A stretch of DNA of 20,427 nucleotides from an uncultured Oscillospiraceae bacterium (GTDB lineage Bacteria > Bacillota > Clostridia > Oscillospirales > Oscillospiraceae). Made by a program: the position numbers and the translations under genes. Under the pieces are notes generated by a model. The model had not been told where the DNA came from. It saw only the letters and a program-made list of their open reading frames with translations, and searched no databases. Positions 12,984 through 20,345 of the stretch are shown here, piece after piece (position 1 is the stretch's first letter; every line of letters begins with the position of its first letter). The stretch covers positions 1-20,427 of the forward strand of contig CAJUEC010000042.1 of assembly GCA_910585155.1 (NCBI GenBank), given 5' to 3'.

Positions 12984-14024
12984 ATGTCAGAGCTTATGGA
13001 CGCCATTGTAAAGGCCCAGGCCGGCCCAGGCCTGGAGCTGCGGCGGGTGCCTGTGCCCCAGCCCCATGCGGGAGAGGTGCTGATCAAGGTGCGCAAGACC
13101 GCCATCTGCGGCACCGATGTACACATCTACAACTGGGACCCCTGGGCGGTGGAGCACATCAAGCCCCCCATGACCATCGGCCACGAGTACGTGGGCGAGG
13201 TGGCCGCCCTGGGGGAGGGTGTCTCCGGCCTGCGGCTGGGCCAGCGGGTATCCGGCGAGGGGCATATCACCTGCCACCGCTGCCGCAACTGCCACAACGG
13301 CAACATTCAGTGGTGCCGGGACACCGTCAGCGTGGGGGTGGACCGGGACGGGGCCTTCGCGGAATACGTCTGCATCCCGGAGAGCAACGTGATCCCCATC
13401 GACGAGAGCCTGGACGAGGACGTGGTGGCCTTTTTTGACGCCTTCGGCAACGCCACCCACACCGCCCTGATGTTCCCCCTCATCGGGGAGGACGTACTCA
13501 TCACCGGGGCGGGCCCCATCGGCATCATCGCCGCCGCCGTGGCCAAGTACGCCGGGGCCCGGCGGGTCATCATCACCGACGTGAACGACTACCGCCTGGA
13601 GCTGGCCCGAAAGATGGGGGTGGACGCGGCGGTGAACACCGCCCGGGAGGACCTGCCCAGGATCATGAAGGGCCAGGGCCTGGTGGAGGGCTTTGACGTG
13701 GGCCTGGAGATGTCCGGCAACGGCGCGGCCCTCCAGCAGATGATCGGCGCCATGCGCAACGGCGGCAAGATCTCTCTGCTGGGCATTTCCAACCGTCCGG
13801 TGCCCATGGACATGAACACCATCATCACCAAGGGGCTCACCCTCCAGGGCATCTACGGCCGGCACCTGGACAACTGGCACCAGATGAGCTACATGGTCCA
13901 GGGCGGGCTGGACGTGAGCCCCGTCATCACCCACCGGTTCCACTATACCGAGTTCGAGAAGGGCTTTGAGGCCATGAATTCCGGCCGGTCCGGCAAGGTT
14001 GTGCTGGACTGGACCGTCAGATGA
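12984..14024 (+). CDS. tdh: L-threonine 3-dehydrogenase
   Basis: A 346-residue zinc-dependent medium-chain dehydrogenase that oxidises L-threonine to 2-amino-3-ketobutyrate with NAD. The catalytic zinc ligands fit Cys42 (AICGTD), His67 and Glu68 (GHEY). The structural zinc site is CHRCRNCHNGNIQWC with Cys97, 100, 103 and 111. The nucleotide-binding loop is GAGPIG (175-180), followed by VIITDVND at the end of the second strand. The C-terminal GIYGRHLDNWHQM stretch is typical of Tdh. Length matches the usual 340-ish residues. A GGGAGAGGAA purine box precedes the ATG. The stop codon TGA (14022-14024) touches the AAGGAGG box of the next gene, kbl, which uses the product of this enzyme, so the identification is mutually supported. 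Confidence 0.95.
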   Translation: MSELMDAIVKAQAGPGLELRRVPVPQPHAGEVLIKVRKTAICGTDVHIYNWDPWAVEHIKPPMTIGHEYVGEVAALGEGVSGLRLGQRVSGEGHITCHRCRNCHNGNIQWCRDTVSVGVDRDGAFAEYVCIPESNVIPIDESLDEDVVAFFDAFGNATHTALMFPLIGEDVLITGAGPIGIIAAAVAKYAGARRVIITDVNDYRLELARKMGVDAAVNTAREDLPRIMKGQGLVEGFDVGLEMSGNGAALQQMIGAMRNGGKISLLGISNRPVPMDMNTIITKGLTLQGIYGRHLDNWHQMSYMVQGGLDVSPVITHRFHYTEFEKGFEAMNSGRSGKVVLDWTVR

Positions 14025-14030
14025 AGGAGG
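14024..14030 (+). promoter_or_regulatory. Ribosome binding site that decides the kbl start
   Basis: AAGGAGG lies 8 bases before ATG 14039 and begins at the last base of the tdh stop codon. The in-frame ATG at 14021 overlaps this box and is therefore unlikely to be the start. Confidence 0.85.
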
Positions 14031-14038
14031 CACCGCAC

Positions 14039-15226
14039 ATGAAATCCGCACTGACTGCCATCAACGCCGAGCTGGACGCCATCCGGGCGGCGGGCACCTG
14101 GCGCGAGGAGCGCGTCATCACCACCCCCCAGTATTCCCGCATCGACACCACCGCCCGGCCCGGCGTGGTGAACCTGTGCGCCAACAACTACCTGGGCCTG
14201 TCCACCCATCCGGAGCTGATTGAGGCCGCCAAGTCCAGCTATGACCGGTGGGGCTTCGGACTGTCCTCGGTGCGCTTCATCTGCGGCACCCAGCAGGTCC
14301 ACAAGGAACTGGAGGCCAGGATCTCCAGCTTCCTGGGCATGGAGGACACCATTCTGTACTCCTCCTGCTTCGACGCCAACGGAGGCCTGTTTGAGACCCT
14401 GCTGGACGTGGAGGACGCCATCGTCTCCGACGAGCTGAACCACGCCTCCATCATTGACGGCGTGCGGCTGTGCAAGGCCAGGCGCTACCGCTACAAAAAC
14501 AACGACATGGGCGACCTGCGGACCCAGCTGGCCGCCGCCCGGGAGGCCGGGACCAAAAAAATCGTCATCGCCACCGACGGGGTGTTCTCCATGGACGGGT
14601 ACGTGGCCAACCTGCCCGGCATCTGCGACCTGGCGGACGAGTTCGACGCGCTGGTGATGGTGGACGACAGCCACGCCGTGGGCTTTATGGGGGCCCACGG
14701 CCGGGGCACCCCGGAGTACCACGGGGTGATGGACCGGGTGGACATCCTCACCGGCACCTTCGGCAAGGCCCTGGGAGGCGCGTCCGGGGGCTACACCGCC
14801 GCCCGCCGGCCCATCGTGGAGCTGCTGCGCCAGCGCAGCCGGCCCTACCTGTTCTCCAACACCGTGGCCCCGGCCATCTGCGCCGCCACCATCCGCACCA
14901 TAGAGCTTCTGGAGGAATCCACCGCCCTGCGGGACAAGGTGCACGAGAATGCCCGCTATTTCCGCGGCGAGATGGAGAAGCTGGGCTTCGACCTGCTGCC
15001 CGGGGAGCACCCCATTGTGCCGGTGATGCTGTACGACCCCAAGACCGCCCACGAATTTGCCCGCCGGATGCTGGACAAGGGGGTCTATGTGGTGGCGTTC
15101 TGCTACCCCGTGGTACCCAAGGGGAAGGACCGGATCCGCACCCAGATCAGCGCGGGCCACACCAGGGAGGACCTGGATCTGGCCGTGCGCGCCTTCGGCG
15201 AGGTCAAACAGGAGATGGGTCTGTGA
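14039..15226 (+). CDS. kbl: Glycine C-acetyltransferase (2-amino-3-ketobutyrate CoA ligase)
   Basis: A 395-residue PLP enzyme of the alpha-oxoamine synthase family that cleaves 2-amino-3-ketobutyrate with CoA into glycine and acetyl-CoA, the second step of threonine breakdown. Visible features are NLCANNYLGLSTHP (45-58), the substrate region GLSSVRFICGTQ (74-85), His136 in NHAS, DDSHAVGFMG with Asp209 and His212, and the PLP lysine Lys243 in GTFGKALGGASGGY. Length agrees with the E. coli enzyme (about 398 residues). It is translationally coupled to tdh. A 13-base perfect hairpin follows about 50 bases after the stop. The assignment is strong, both by motif and by its tdh neighbour. Confidence 0.95.
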   Translation: MKSALTAINAELDAIRAAGTWREERVITTPQYSRIDTTARPGVVNLCANNYLGLSTHPELIEAAKSSYDRWGFGLSSVRFICGTQQVHKELEARISSFLGMEDTILYSSCFDANGGLFETLLDVEDAIVSDELNHASIIDGVRLCKARRYRYKNNDMGDLRTQLAAAREAGTKKIVIATDGVFSMDGYVANLPGICDLADEFDALVMVDDSHAVGFMGAHGRGTPEYHGVMDRVDILTGTFGKALGGASGGYTAARRPIVELLRQRSRPYLFSNTVAPAICAATIRTIELLEESTALRDKVHENARYFRGEMEKLGFDLLPGEHPIVPVMLYDPKTAHEFARRMLDKGVYVVAFCYPVVPKGKDRIRTQISAGHTREDLDLAVRAFGEVKQEMGL

Positions 15227-15278
15227 GACGCAGCCTCCCGCAGACCGCGGCCTCCTGAGCGGCATTTGGACAAAACAC

Positions 15279-15308
15279 GACCGGAGCGCACCGATGTGCG
15301 CTCCGGTC
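15279..15308. terminator. Bidirectional terminator between kbl and the DUF4130 gene
   Basis: GACCGGAGCGCAC (15279-15291) pairs perfectly with 15296-15308 around the loop CGAT. The tail is TGTTC on the plus side and GTGTTTTG on the minus side, so it probably serves both convergent operons. Confidence 0.75.
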
Positions 15309-15347
15309 TGTTCATTCCCAGGGCCTGCTTGGAAATTGTCAGCACGC

Positions 15348-16169
15348 CTAAATTTGCGGCGGGACCATCCGCCCCTCCCCCAGAGGCCGCGCCCCGGCGC
15401 CCCCCTTCCGCAGGGCCCGCTCCATCTCCTCGTCGGTGAGGAACTCGGTCATCACGTGGCGGTAGCGCTTGGGCAGGTGGGTGGACTGGCATTTGGGATT
15501 GCGCCGCCCCTCAATGGCGATGGTCTGGTAATACCTTCGCCACATGGCCCGGTAGGAGCGCTCGGTCTCCCCGGCGGGCCCCATGCGGAAGTCCTCCGCC
15601 GGGACCAGCCTCCACTGCCCCCGGTCGGACAAAAAGGCCTCCCGGTGGGTGCGGTCGTAGAGGACGATCCGCTCCCCGGAGAACCGGGCGGCGAAGTGGG
15701 GCGCCAGCAGGGGGAGCACACGGTTTTTGGGCTCGATCTCCCCCACCAGCACCCCCTCCAGCTCGGAAAAGCGGACAAAGCCCTTCAGATGGTCCCACTC
15801 CGTCCACATCTTGGTCAGCGCCAGGTTCACCCGGGCCATCACCGGGTCGCTGAGGTCCAGCCGCACCCGGTCCCCCTCCGCCAGCCCCCGGCGGATGAGG
15901 GTGAACAGGGCCAGCTCCTTTTCCGGCAGGCAGGTGAGAAAGCCCCGGGCAATCAGCTTCTGGAACGGGGGGGACACCCGTTTGGCCAGCGCCTTGTACA
16001 GCCGCCGGGCCCGCTCCCGGTCGGCGGGGAGCTCCCGCTCCTCCCACAGGGAGGCCCCGTCCTCCGGCAGCAGGAAGGCGGCGGGCTCAGTCTTTTCCTC
16101 CAAGGCGTCCCAGACGCAGGTCAGGAATCCGGCGAAGGTGCCGTCATAGCGGTAGCAGACTTGTTCCAA
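15348..16169 (-). CDS. DUF4130 protein, putative DNA repair partner of a radical SAM enzyme
   Basis: A 273-residue protein resembling the TIGR03915/DUF4130 group, which occurs together with radical SAM proteins of the TIGR03916 group. Recognisable parts are the N-terminal YRYDGTFAGFLTCVWDAL, the middle LTKMWTEWDHLKGFVRFSEL, and the C-terminal YYQTIAIEGRRNPKCQSTHLPKRYRHVMTEF. TTG 16169 is proposed as start because GGGAGG lies 8 bases before it; GTG 16175 is in frame but too close to that box, and the frame further upstream overlaps the DUF3795 gene's end. Known members are only predicted to act in DNA modification or repair, because some homologues are fused to or linked with uracil-DNA-glycosylase-like domains. 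It is the last gene of the minus-strand operon. Confidence 0.85.
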   Translation of the reverse strand: MEQVCYRYDGTFAGFLTCVWDALEEKTEPAAFLLPEDGASLWEERELPADRERARRLYKALAKRVSPPFQKLIARGFLTCLPEKELALFTLIRRGLAEGDRVRLDLSDPVMARVNLALTKMWTEWDHLKGFVRFSELEGVLVGEIEPKNRVLPLLAPHFAARFSGERIVLYDRTHREAFLSDRGQWRLVPAEDFRMGPAGETERSYRAMWRRYYQTIAIEGRRNPKCQSTHLPKRYRHVMTEFLTDEEMERALRKGGAGARPLGEGRMVPPQI

Positions 16170-16204
16170 ATGCACTCCCTCCCCAGGAGATCGGCCGGAG
16201 GGCC

Positions 16205-16492
16205 TTACACCCCGCCGTCCCTCCGCTTTTTCCACCAGAGGAGCCAGTCCTTGTCCAGGGTGGTGGCGTGGGGCTGCTGGAAAAGCGCCTCACAGGGGAA
16301 CTCCGGGCACTGGGGGCAGAACTCCACCCCCCTGCGCTCCACACAGTCCCGGCTGAAGCACTCGCCCCCCTGGTGGGCGGGGACGCAGCCCTCACACTCG
16401 CGGCTTATGTAGGCCGGACAGCAGCCGCAGTAGAAGCCGCACCGGCCCATGGGGAGGCCGGCGGGGAGATCCTTTCGGGCATTCTCCTTCAC
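16205..16492 (-). CDS. Small cysteine-rich DUF3795-like protein
   Basis: A 95-residue protein with about a dozen cysteines, mostly as CxxC or CxC-type pairs: CGFYCGCCPAY near residue 18, CEGC, CPQCPEFPC near residue 59. The C-terminus is charged and Trp-rich (DWLLWWKKRR). This resembles DUF3795 proteins, which are thought to bind metal but have no firm function. GTG 16492 is used because GGGAGG lies 8 bases upstream; the nearby ATG (16494) is out of frame and runs into a stop at once. It sits between the radical SAM gene and the DUF4130 gene, 30 bases after the former and 35 before the latter, so it is co-transcribed with them. Possible roles are cluster handling or redox support, which is inference. 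Confidence 0.75.
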   Translation of the reverse strand: MKENARKDLPAGLPMGRCGFYCGCCPAYISRECEGCVPAHQGGECFSRDCVERRGVEFCPQCPEFPCEALFQQPHATTLDKDWLLWWKKRRDGGV

Positions 16493-16522
16493 ATTCTGAT
16501 CCTCCCTTCAAATGAAATCGCA

Positions 16523-17791
16523 TCAACCCGTCATAGCGTCAAACAGGGTGAGCTGCTCCCCCTGCTCCGGGGGGAGGGCGTCCCGCTCCAGTCCGGTGAG
16601 GCGGCGATAGACGCTCTCCCGGCTGAACCGCAGGCCGGGGAGCATCCGCCCGGAGCAGGTGATGAAGTACTGGGCCCGCTTCATCACGATGCCCAGCCGT
16701 TTCAGCCCCTCGAAGGAGAGGGGGCCGTAGCGCCGGGCGGCCACGATCCGCTGGGCCCCCCGCATCCCGATGCCGGGCACCCGCAGGATGGCCTCGTAAT
16801 CTGCCCGGTTCACCTCCACCGGGAAGAACTCCGGGTGGCGCAGGGCCCAGTCGCTCTTGGGGTCCAGGGCGGCGTCGAAGTTGGGGTGGCCCTCGTCCAG
16901 GATTTCCCCGGCGGTAAAGCCGTAGAACCGCAGCAGCCAGTCCGCCTGGTACAGCCGGTGCTCCCGGAGGAGGGGGGGCTTGAACCCCACGGGGGCGGGC
17001 AGGCTCTTGTGGTCGGACACCGGCATATAGGCGGAGAAAAACACCCGCTTCAGCCTGTATTTTCGGTACAGCCCCTCGGTCAGCGACAAAATGTGCCGGT
17101 CGCTCTCCGGGGTGGCCCCCACGATCATCTGGGTGGACTGCCCCGCCGGAGCAAAGCGCGGCGCATGGCGGTACAGCTTCAGCTCCGCCTTGGACTGGGC
17201 CGCCCCGTCCCGGATCTGGGCCATGGGCCGGAGGATGGCCGACTTGGTCTTGTCGGGGGCCAGCAGCTGGAGGGACGCCTGGGAGGGCAGCTCGATGTTG
17301 ACGCTGAGCCGGTCCGCCAGCAGGCCCAGCTGGTAGGTGAGCCCCGGGTCCGCCCCGGGGATGGCCTTGGCGTGGATGTAGCCGTTGAAGCGGTACTCGG
17401 TGCGCAGCAGGCGCAGGGTCTCAATCATCCGCTCGGTGGTGTAGTCCGGGCTTTTCAGCACCGCCGAGGACAAAAACAGACCCTCGATGTAGTTGCGCCG
17501 GTAGAACTGGATGGTGAGCTCCGCCAGCTCCCGGGGGGTAAAGGCGGTGCGGGGCACGTCGTTGGACCGGCGGTTGACGCAGTAGGCGCAGTCGTAGCAG
17601 CAGTAGTTGGTATACAGCACCTTCAGCAGGGACACGCACCGCCCGTCGGCGGAGAAGGTGTGGCAGCAGCCGGAATTGGCGGCGGTGCCGATGGTCCCCG
17701 GCCTCCCGCCCCGGACCACCCCGCTGGAGGTGCAGGCGGCGTCATACTTGGCGGCGTCGGCCAGAATCGTCAGCTTGTCCATGACCTCCAT
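16523..17791 (-). CDS. Putative DNA modification/repair radical SAM protein
   Basis: A 422-residue protein matching the TIGR03916-type radical SAM group. The iron-sulfur/SAM motif CxxxCxxC is at Cys64, Cys68 and Cys71 within YCCYDCAYCVNRR. Further matches are the N-terminal KYDAACTSSG and GIGNTA-like cysteine region (GCCHTF). Around residues 325-365 a helix-hairpin-helix motif (LRVPGIGMRGAQRIVAARRYGPL) suggests DNA contact. The family is regularly found beside DUF4130-type or uracil-DNA-glycosylase-like partners, as here, and is predicted to modify or repair DNA; the reaction is not known. The ATG follows a GGAGGGAGGG box. A near-consensus promoter and a palindrome lie 50-90 bases upstream. 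It is the first gene of a three-gene operon. Confidence 0.92.
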   Translation of the reverse strand: MEVMDKLTILADAAKYDAACTSSGVVRGGRPGTIGTAANSGCCHTFSADGRCVSLLKVLYTNYCCYDCAYCVNRRSNDVPRTAFTPRELAELTIQFYRRNYIEGLFLSSAVLKSPDYTTERMIETLRLLRTEYRFNGYIHAKAIPGADPGLTYQLGLLADRLSVNIELPSQASLQLLAPDKTKSAILRPMAQIRDGAAQSKAELKLYRHAPRFAPAGQSTQMIVGATPESDRHILSLTEGLYRKYRLKRVFFSAYMPVSDHKSLPAPVGFKPPLLREHRLYQADWLLRFYGFTAGEILDEGHPNFDAALDPKSDWALRHPEFFPVEVNRADYEAILRVPGIGMRGAQRIVAARRYGPLSFEGLKRLGIVMKRAQYFITCSGRMLPGLRFSRESVYRRLTGLERDALPPEQGEQLTLFDAMTG

Positions 17792-17837
17792 TGGGGTCCC
17801 TCCCTCCCGGCGGGGCGGCGCGCTCCCTCCGCGCAGT

Positions 17838-17847
17838 CAAACGTTTG
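17838..17847. promoter_or_regulatory. Palindrome at the predicted start site of the radical SAM operon
   Basis: CAAACGTTTG is a perfect 10-base palindrome located 7-17 bases downstream of the -10 element, at the predicted transcription start. This is a usual place for a repressor operator. It resembles but does not match the Gram-positive LexA box. Confidence 0.4.
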
Positions 17848-17854
17848 TATCTTA

Positions 17855-17882
17855 ATTATAGTACGTTCGCTTTGTTTGTCAA
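17855..17882 (-). promoter_or_regulatory. Near-consensus sigma-A promoter for the radical SAM operon
   Basis: Read on the minus strand, TTGACA (17882-17877) and TATAAT (17860-17855) are both perfect hexamers, separated by 16 bases. The start codon lies about 60 bases downstream. Confidence 0.87.
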
Positions 17883-17912
17883 GGATTATTTTTCACCAGC
17901 CCTCCAGACCGG

Positions 17913-17947
17913 AAAAAGGACGGGAAAAGCCCCCGCTTTCCCCGTCC
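17913..17947 (-). terminator. Terminator after the SLH-protein gene
   Basis: On the minus strand, 17947-17935 pairs with 17930-17918 (13 bases, one mismatch) around a GGGG loop, and TTTTT follows at 17917-17913. It separates the SLH gene from the radical SAM promoter. Confidence 0.88.
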
Positions 17948-17974
17948 TCGCTCTGTTGAAAAGGCCCCGGGAGC

Positions 17975-18934
17975 TCAGCCGAACAGGCCCCCGCTGTCCC
18001 GGTTGTCCAGCACGTCCAGCATGGCGGACAGCATCTCCGCCGCCTCCGCCCGGGTGAGCTCCCGGTTCAGGTCGGTGCTGCTGGTCAGCACGGACACCGC
18101 CTCCATGTTCACCACCGACTGGTAGGCCCAGGCGGGGGTGGTCTCCGCCGAGAGGGTGGACGCCGCTCCGGCCACGTCCCCGGTGGCCAGCAGCCGGTCG
18201 ATGATGACGGCGGCCTCCGCCCGGGTCACCGTGCTGTCCGGGGCAAACACCGTCTGCCCCGCGTCGTTGCGGCTACCCTCCACCGCGCCCTGGACCAGCG
18301 CCGCGGAGACATAGCCCTTGGCCCAGGTGGAGATGTCCCCGTCGTCATAGAAGCCGGTGAGGGTCACGTCCGCCATGGGGGCCTTGCCCGCGGCGGTCAT
18401 GGCCATGGCCAAAAATTCCTCCCGGGTGAAGGTGTCCTCCGGGTCGAAGCAGTACAGCGCGCCCACCTGCCGGCCGGTGTACACCCCCTCTTCCGCCAGG
18501 CGCAGGGCGGCGTAGTGGGCGGCGCTGCCGGACAGGTCGGAGTAGCTCACGCTGGCCGTCTGCTTTTTGATGGTGATTTTCACCGTGGCGGGCTTGGACG
18601 TGTTCCCCTTGGCGTCAACCGCCACATAGGTGAAGGAATCCTTGCCCTTCTTCCCCTCGTAGGGGGTGTACCAGAAGGCGGCGGGGTCGTCCTTGTCCAG
18701 GGTGACCTGCCCCCGGGCGGGGCTGTCCACAATCTGGAAGGTGACCAGATCGCCCTCCGGGTCCACGGCGGCGAAGCGGCTGGAGATGGCCACCCCTTTA
18801 TAGGTGTTAAGGGTGAGGTCCTCGGCGATGGGGGCGGCGTTTTCCACGTCGGCGGTGGCGGTGGTCAGCGCCGCCGCCGGCAGGGCCAGCGCCCCCGCCA
18901 GACACAGGGACAGTATCACAATGCGGATTTTCAA
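17975..18934 (-). CDS. Exported Ig-like / S-layer-homology protein
   Basis: A 319-residue secreted protein. It starts at TTG 18934, with AAAGGAGG 8 bases upstream. The first 23 residues form a signal peptide (KIR, then a hydrophobic core, then AAALTT). Residues about 33-124 form a cadherin-like or bacterial Ig-like domain (APIAEDLTLNTYKG, VDPEGDLVTFQIVD, GKDSFTYVAVDAKGN). After it come three S-layer-homology repeats, at about 131-190, 192-255 and 265-312, each with the F-P-x-x-x-x-TR-E or LTRAEAAEML-type core. SLH repeats bind pyruvylated secondary wall polymers, so the protein is probably displayed on the cell wall. It is unusually small for a surface protein of this design and has no catalytic domain. 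It is a single-gene unit with terminators on both sides. Confidence 0.92.
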   Translation of the reverse strand: MKIRIVILSLCLAGALALPAAALTTATADVENAAPIAEDLTLNTYKGVAISSRFAAVDPEGDLVTFQIVDSPARGQVTLDKDDPAAFWYTPYEGKKGKDSFTYVAVDAKGNTSKPATVKITIKKQTASVSYSDLSGSAAHYAALRLAEEGVYTGRQVGALYCFDPEDTFTREEFLAMAMTAAGKAPMADVTLTGFYDDGDISTWAKGYVSAALVQGAVEGSRNDAGQTVFAPDSTVTRAEAAVIIDRLLATGDVAGAASTLSAETTPAWAYQSVVNMEAVSVLTSSTDLNRELTRAEAAEMLSAMLDVLDNRDSGGLFG

Positions 18935-18983
18935 AAGGAAAGCCTCCTTTGTACGATGATGGGACTAGCATACGCCAAAGGAG

Positions 18984-19021
18984 AAAAAAATATACGGGCG
19001 CTCCAAAGAGTGGAGCGCCCG
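18984..19021 (-). terminator. Terminator after the membrane-anchored hydrolase gene
   Basis: The minus-strand stem CGGGCGCTCC/GGAGCGCCCG (19021-19012 with 19004-18995) has a 7-base loop. It is followed by TATA and seven T residues (18990-18984). Confidence 0.9.
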
Positions 19022-19032
19022 CAATTTGCGTC

Positions 19033-19977
19033 TCAGCCGATGTACCTGCTCAAAAAATCCTCCACTGTGGACCAATACAGCTCCGGGGCCACACCGGATG
19101 CCTCGCCGTGGGCCGCACCGGGGACGGACAGCCGCTCCTTGTCCGGGCTGGCGCAGGCATTGTAAACCACATCCAGCATGGCGTAGGGGACAAAGGTATC
19201 CTCCTCCCCGTGGATGAACAGCATGGGCAGGGAGGTCTTTTTCAGCTGCTCCGCCGCCGACGCCTCTTTGAAGCCGAACCCCGCCCGGACCTGGGTCACC
19301 AGGGAGGCGGCGTCCAGCACCGGGAAGGTGGGCAGGCCAAACATCTCCTGGAGCTGCCCGGCGAACTCGTCCCACACCGAGGAGTAGCCGCAGTCCTCAA
19401 TGATGCACTTGACATTGGGGGAGAGATCGGCCTCCCCGGCGGTCATCATCACGGTGGCCCCGCCCATGGAGATGCCGAACAGCATGATCTCCGCCTCCGG
19501 GTCCTGCTCCGCCAGGGTGTTCGCCCAGGCCACAATGTCCCGGCGCTCCAGCCAGCCCATGCTGACATAGGTCCCTCCGCTCCGCTCATGGGCACGGGCG
19601 GCGGGGGCAAGAATGTGGAAGCCCATGTCGTAAAACTGGGCGGCCGTCTTGCTCATGGACTGGGGAATGCTGCCGTAGCCGTGGCACAGCAGGGCGTATC
19701 GGTGGCTCTCCGCCTCCTGGGGCACATAGAGGGCGTGGAGATTCAAGCCGTCGTGACTGGTGAGCCAGCGGTCCTCCCCGTTTTCCTGGAGCCAGGTGCC
19801 CTGGGCGTCCTGCTCCCAGTCCCCTCCGTCGATCATGCCTCCGGCCTGGGGGTCCAGGGCGAAATGGAACAGATAATTTCCGGCAAAGGCCAGCGCCCCC
19901 GCCGCGAGAACCAGCAGCACCGCCAGAACAATCAGCGCAATTCTGCCCGCGCGCCGTTTTTTTACAGATTTCTCCAT
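19033..19977 (-). CDS. Membrane-anchored alpha/beta hydrolase
   Basis: A 314-residue serine hydrolase. Lys/Arg-rich residues 1-12 and a hydrophobic helix (about 13-38) form an N-terminal membrane anchor or uncleaved signal, so the enzyme domain should lie outside the membrane. The oxyanion-hole motif is HGYGS (99-103), the nucleophile Ser170 in GISMGG, and the likely acid and base are Asp260 (HGEEDTFVP) and His290 (AAHGEA). The pattern matches the BAAT/YqkD-like alpha/beta hydrolases common in Firmicutes, whose substrates are unknown. ATG 19977 is preferred over upstream starts because the longer N-terminus is not protein-like and would overlap the promoter. An AGGAAAGG box precedes it at about 10 bases. 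Confidence 0.9.
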   Translation of the reverse strand: MEKSVKKRRAGRIALIVLAVLLVLAAGALAFAGNYLFHFALDPQAGGMIDGGDWEQDAQGTWLQENGEDRWLTSHDGLNLHALYVPQEAESHRYALLCHGYGSIPQSMSKTAAQFYDMGFHILAPAARAHERSGGTYVSMGWLERRDIVAWANTLAEQDPEAEIMLFGISMGGATVMMTAGEADLSPNVKCIIEDCGYSSVWDEFAGQLQEMFGLPTFPVLDAASLVTQVRAGFGFKEASAAEQLKKTSLPMLFIHGEEDTFVPYAMLDVVYNACASPDKERLSVPGAAHGEASGVAPELYWSTVEDFLSRYIG

Positions 19978-20011
19978 GTTATCACAGCCTTTCCTGGTTT
20001 TTGCGGCAGAT

Positions 20012-20040
20012 ATGATATCACATCCGGCCCGCCTTGTCCA
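20012..20040 (-). promoter_or_regulatory. Promoter for the membrane-anchored hydrolase
   Basis: On the minus strand, TGGACA (20040-20035) and TATCAT (20017-20012) each match the sigma-A consensus at 5 of 6 positions, with an exact 17-base spacer. The start codon lies about 35 bases downstream. Confidence 0.7.
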
Positions 20041-20141
20041 GTGGACCGGCCCGCGCCTCCAGCCGGACGGCCTCAGCGGAGGACTGCCCATTGTGAGACC
20101 ATACAAATCCGTTTTGTCCATAAATTGGCTCATTTTATCTA

Positions 20142-20170
20142 TATACAGGGGCCGCCCCACTCCATATAAT
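20142..20170 (+). promoter_or_regulatory. Candidate promoter for the short-chain dehydrogenase gene
   Basis: TATACA (20142-20147) and TATAAT (20165-20170) are separated by 17 bases. The -10 is perfect and the -35 matches 4 of 6. It would give a leader of about 170 bases. Confidence 0.45.
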
Positions 20171-20180
20171 TGTAGTTGAA

Positions 20181-20201
20181 AAAAGGGTGTTTCACCCTTT
20201 T
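20181..20201. promoter_or_regulatory. Inverted repeat at the start of the dehydrogenase leader
   Basis: AAAAGGGTG (20181-20189) and CACCCTTTT (20193-20201) are perfect reverse complements around TTT. It lies 10 bases downstream of the candidate -10, so it could be an operator or a 5' hairpin. As a terminator it would end in T residues only within the stem. Confidence 0.45.
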
Positions 20202-20345
20202 CCCCGGCCACTTATTTTCTTTTTTGTTTGCAATGCCGCTGACGGGGCCTGGGCGGCCTTCCCCGCCCGGTCCATGGATGGCGGAAGGTCTTCGGCTGTA
20301 CGGGCAATCTGAACCTTTACGGGTTGAAATAAGGAGGAATTTTTG

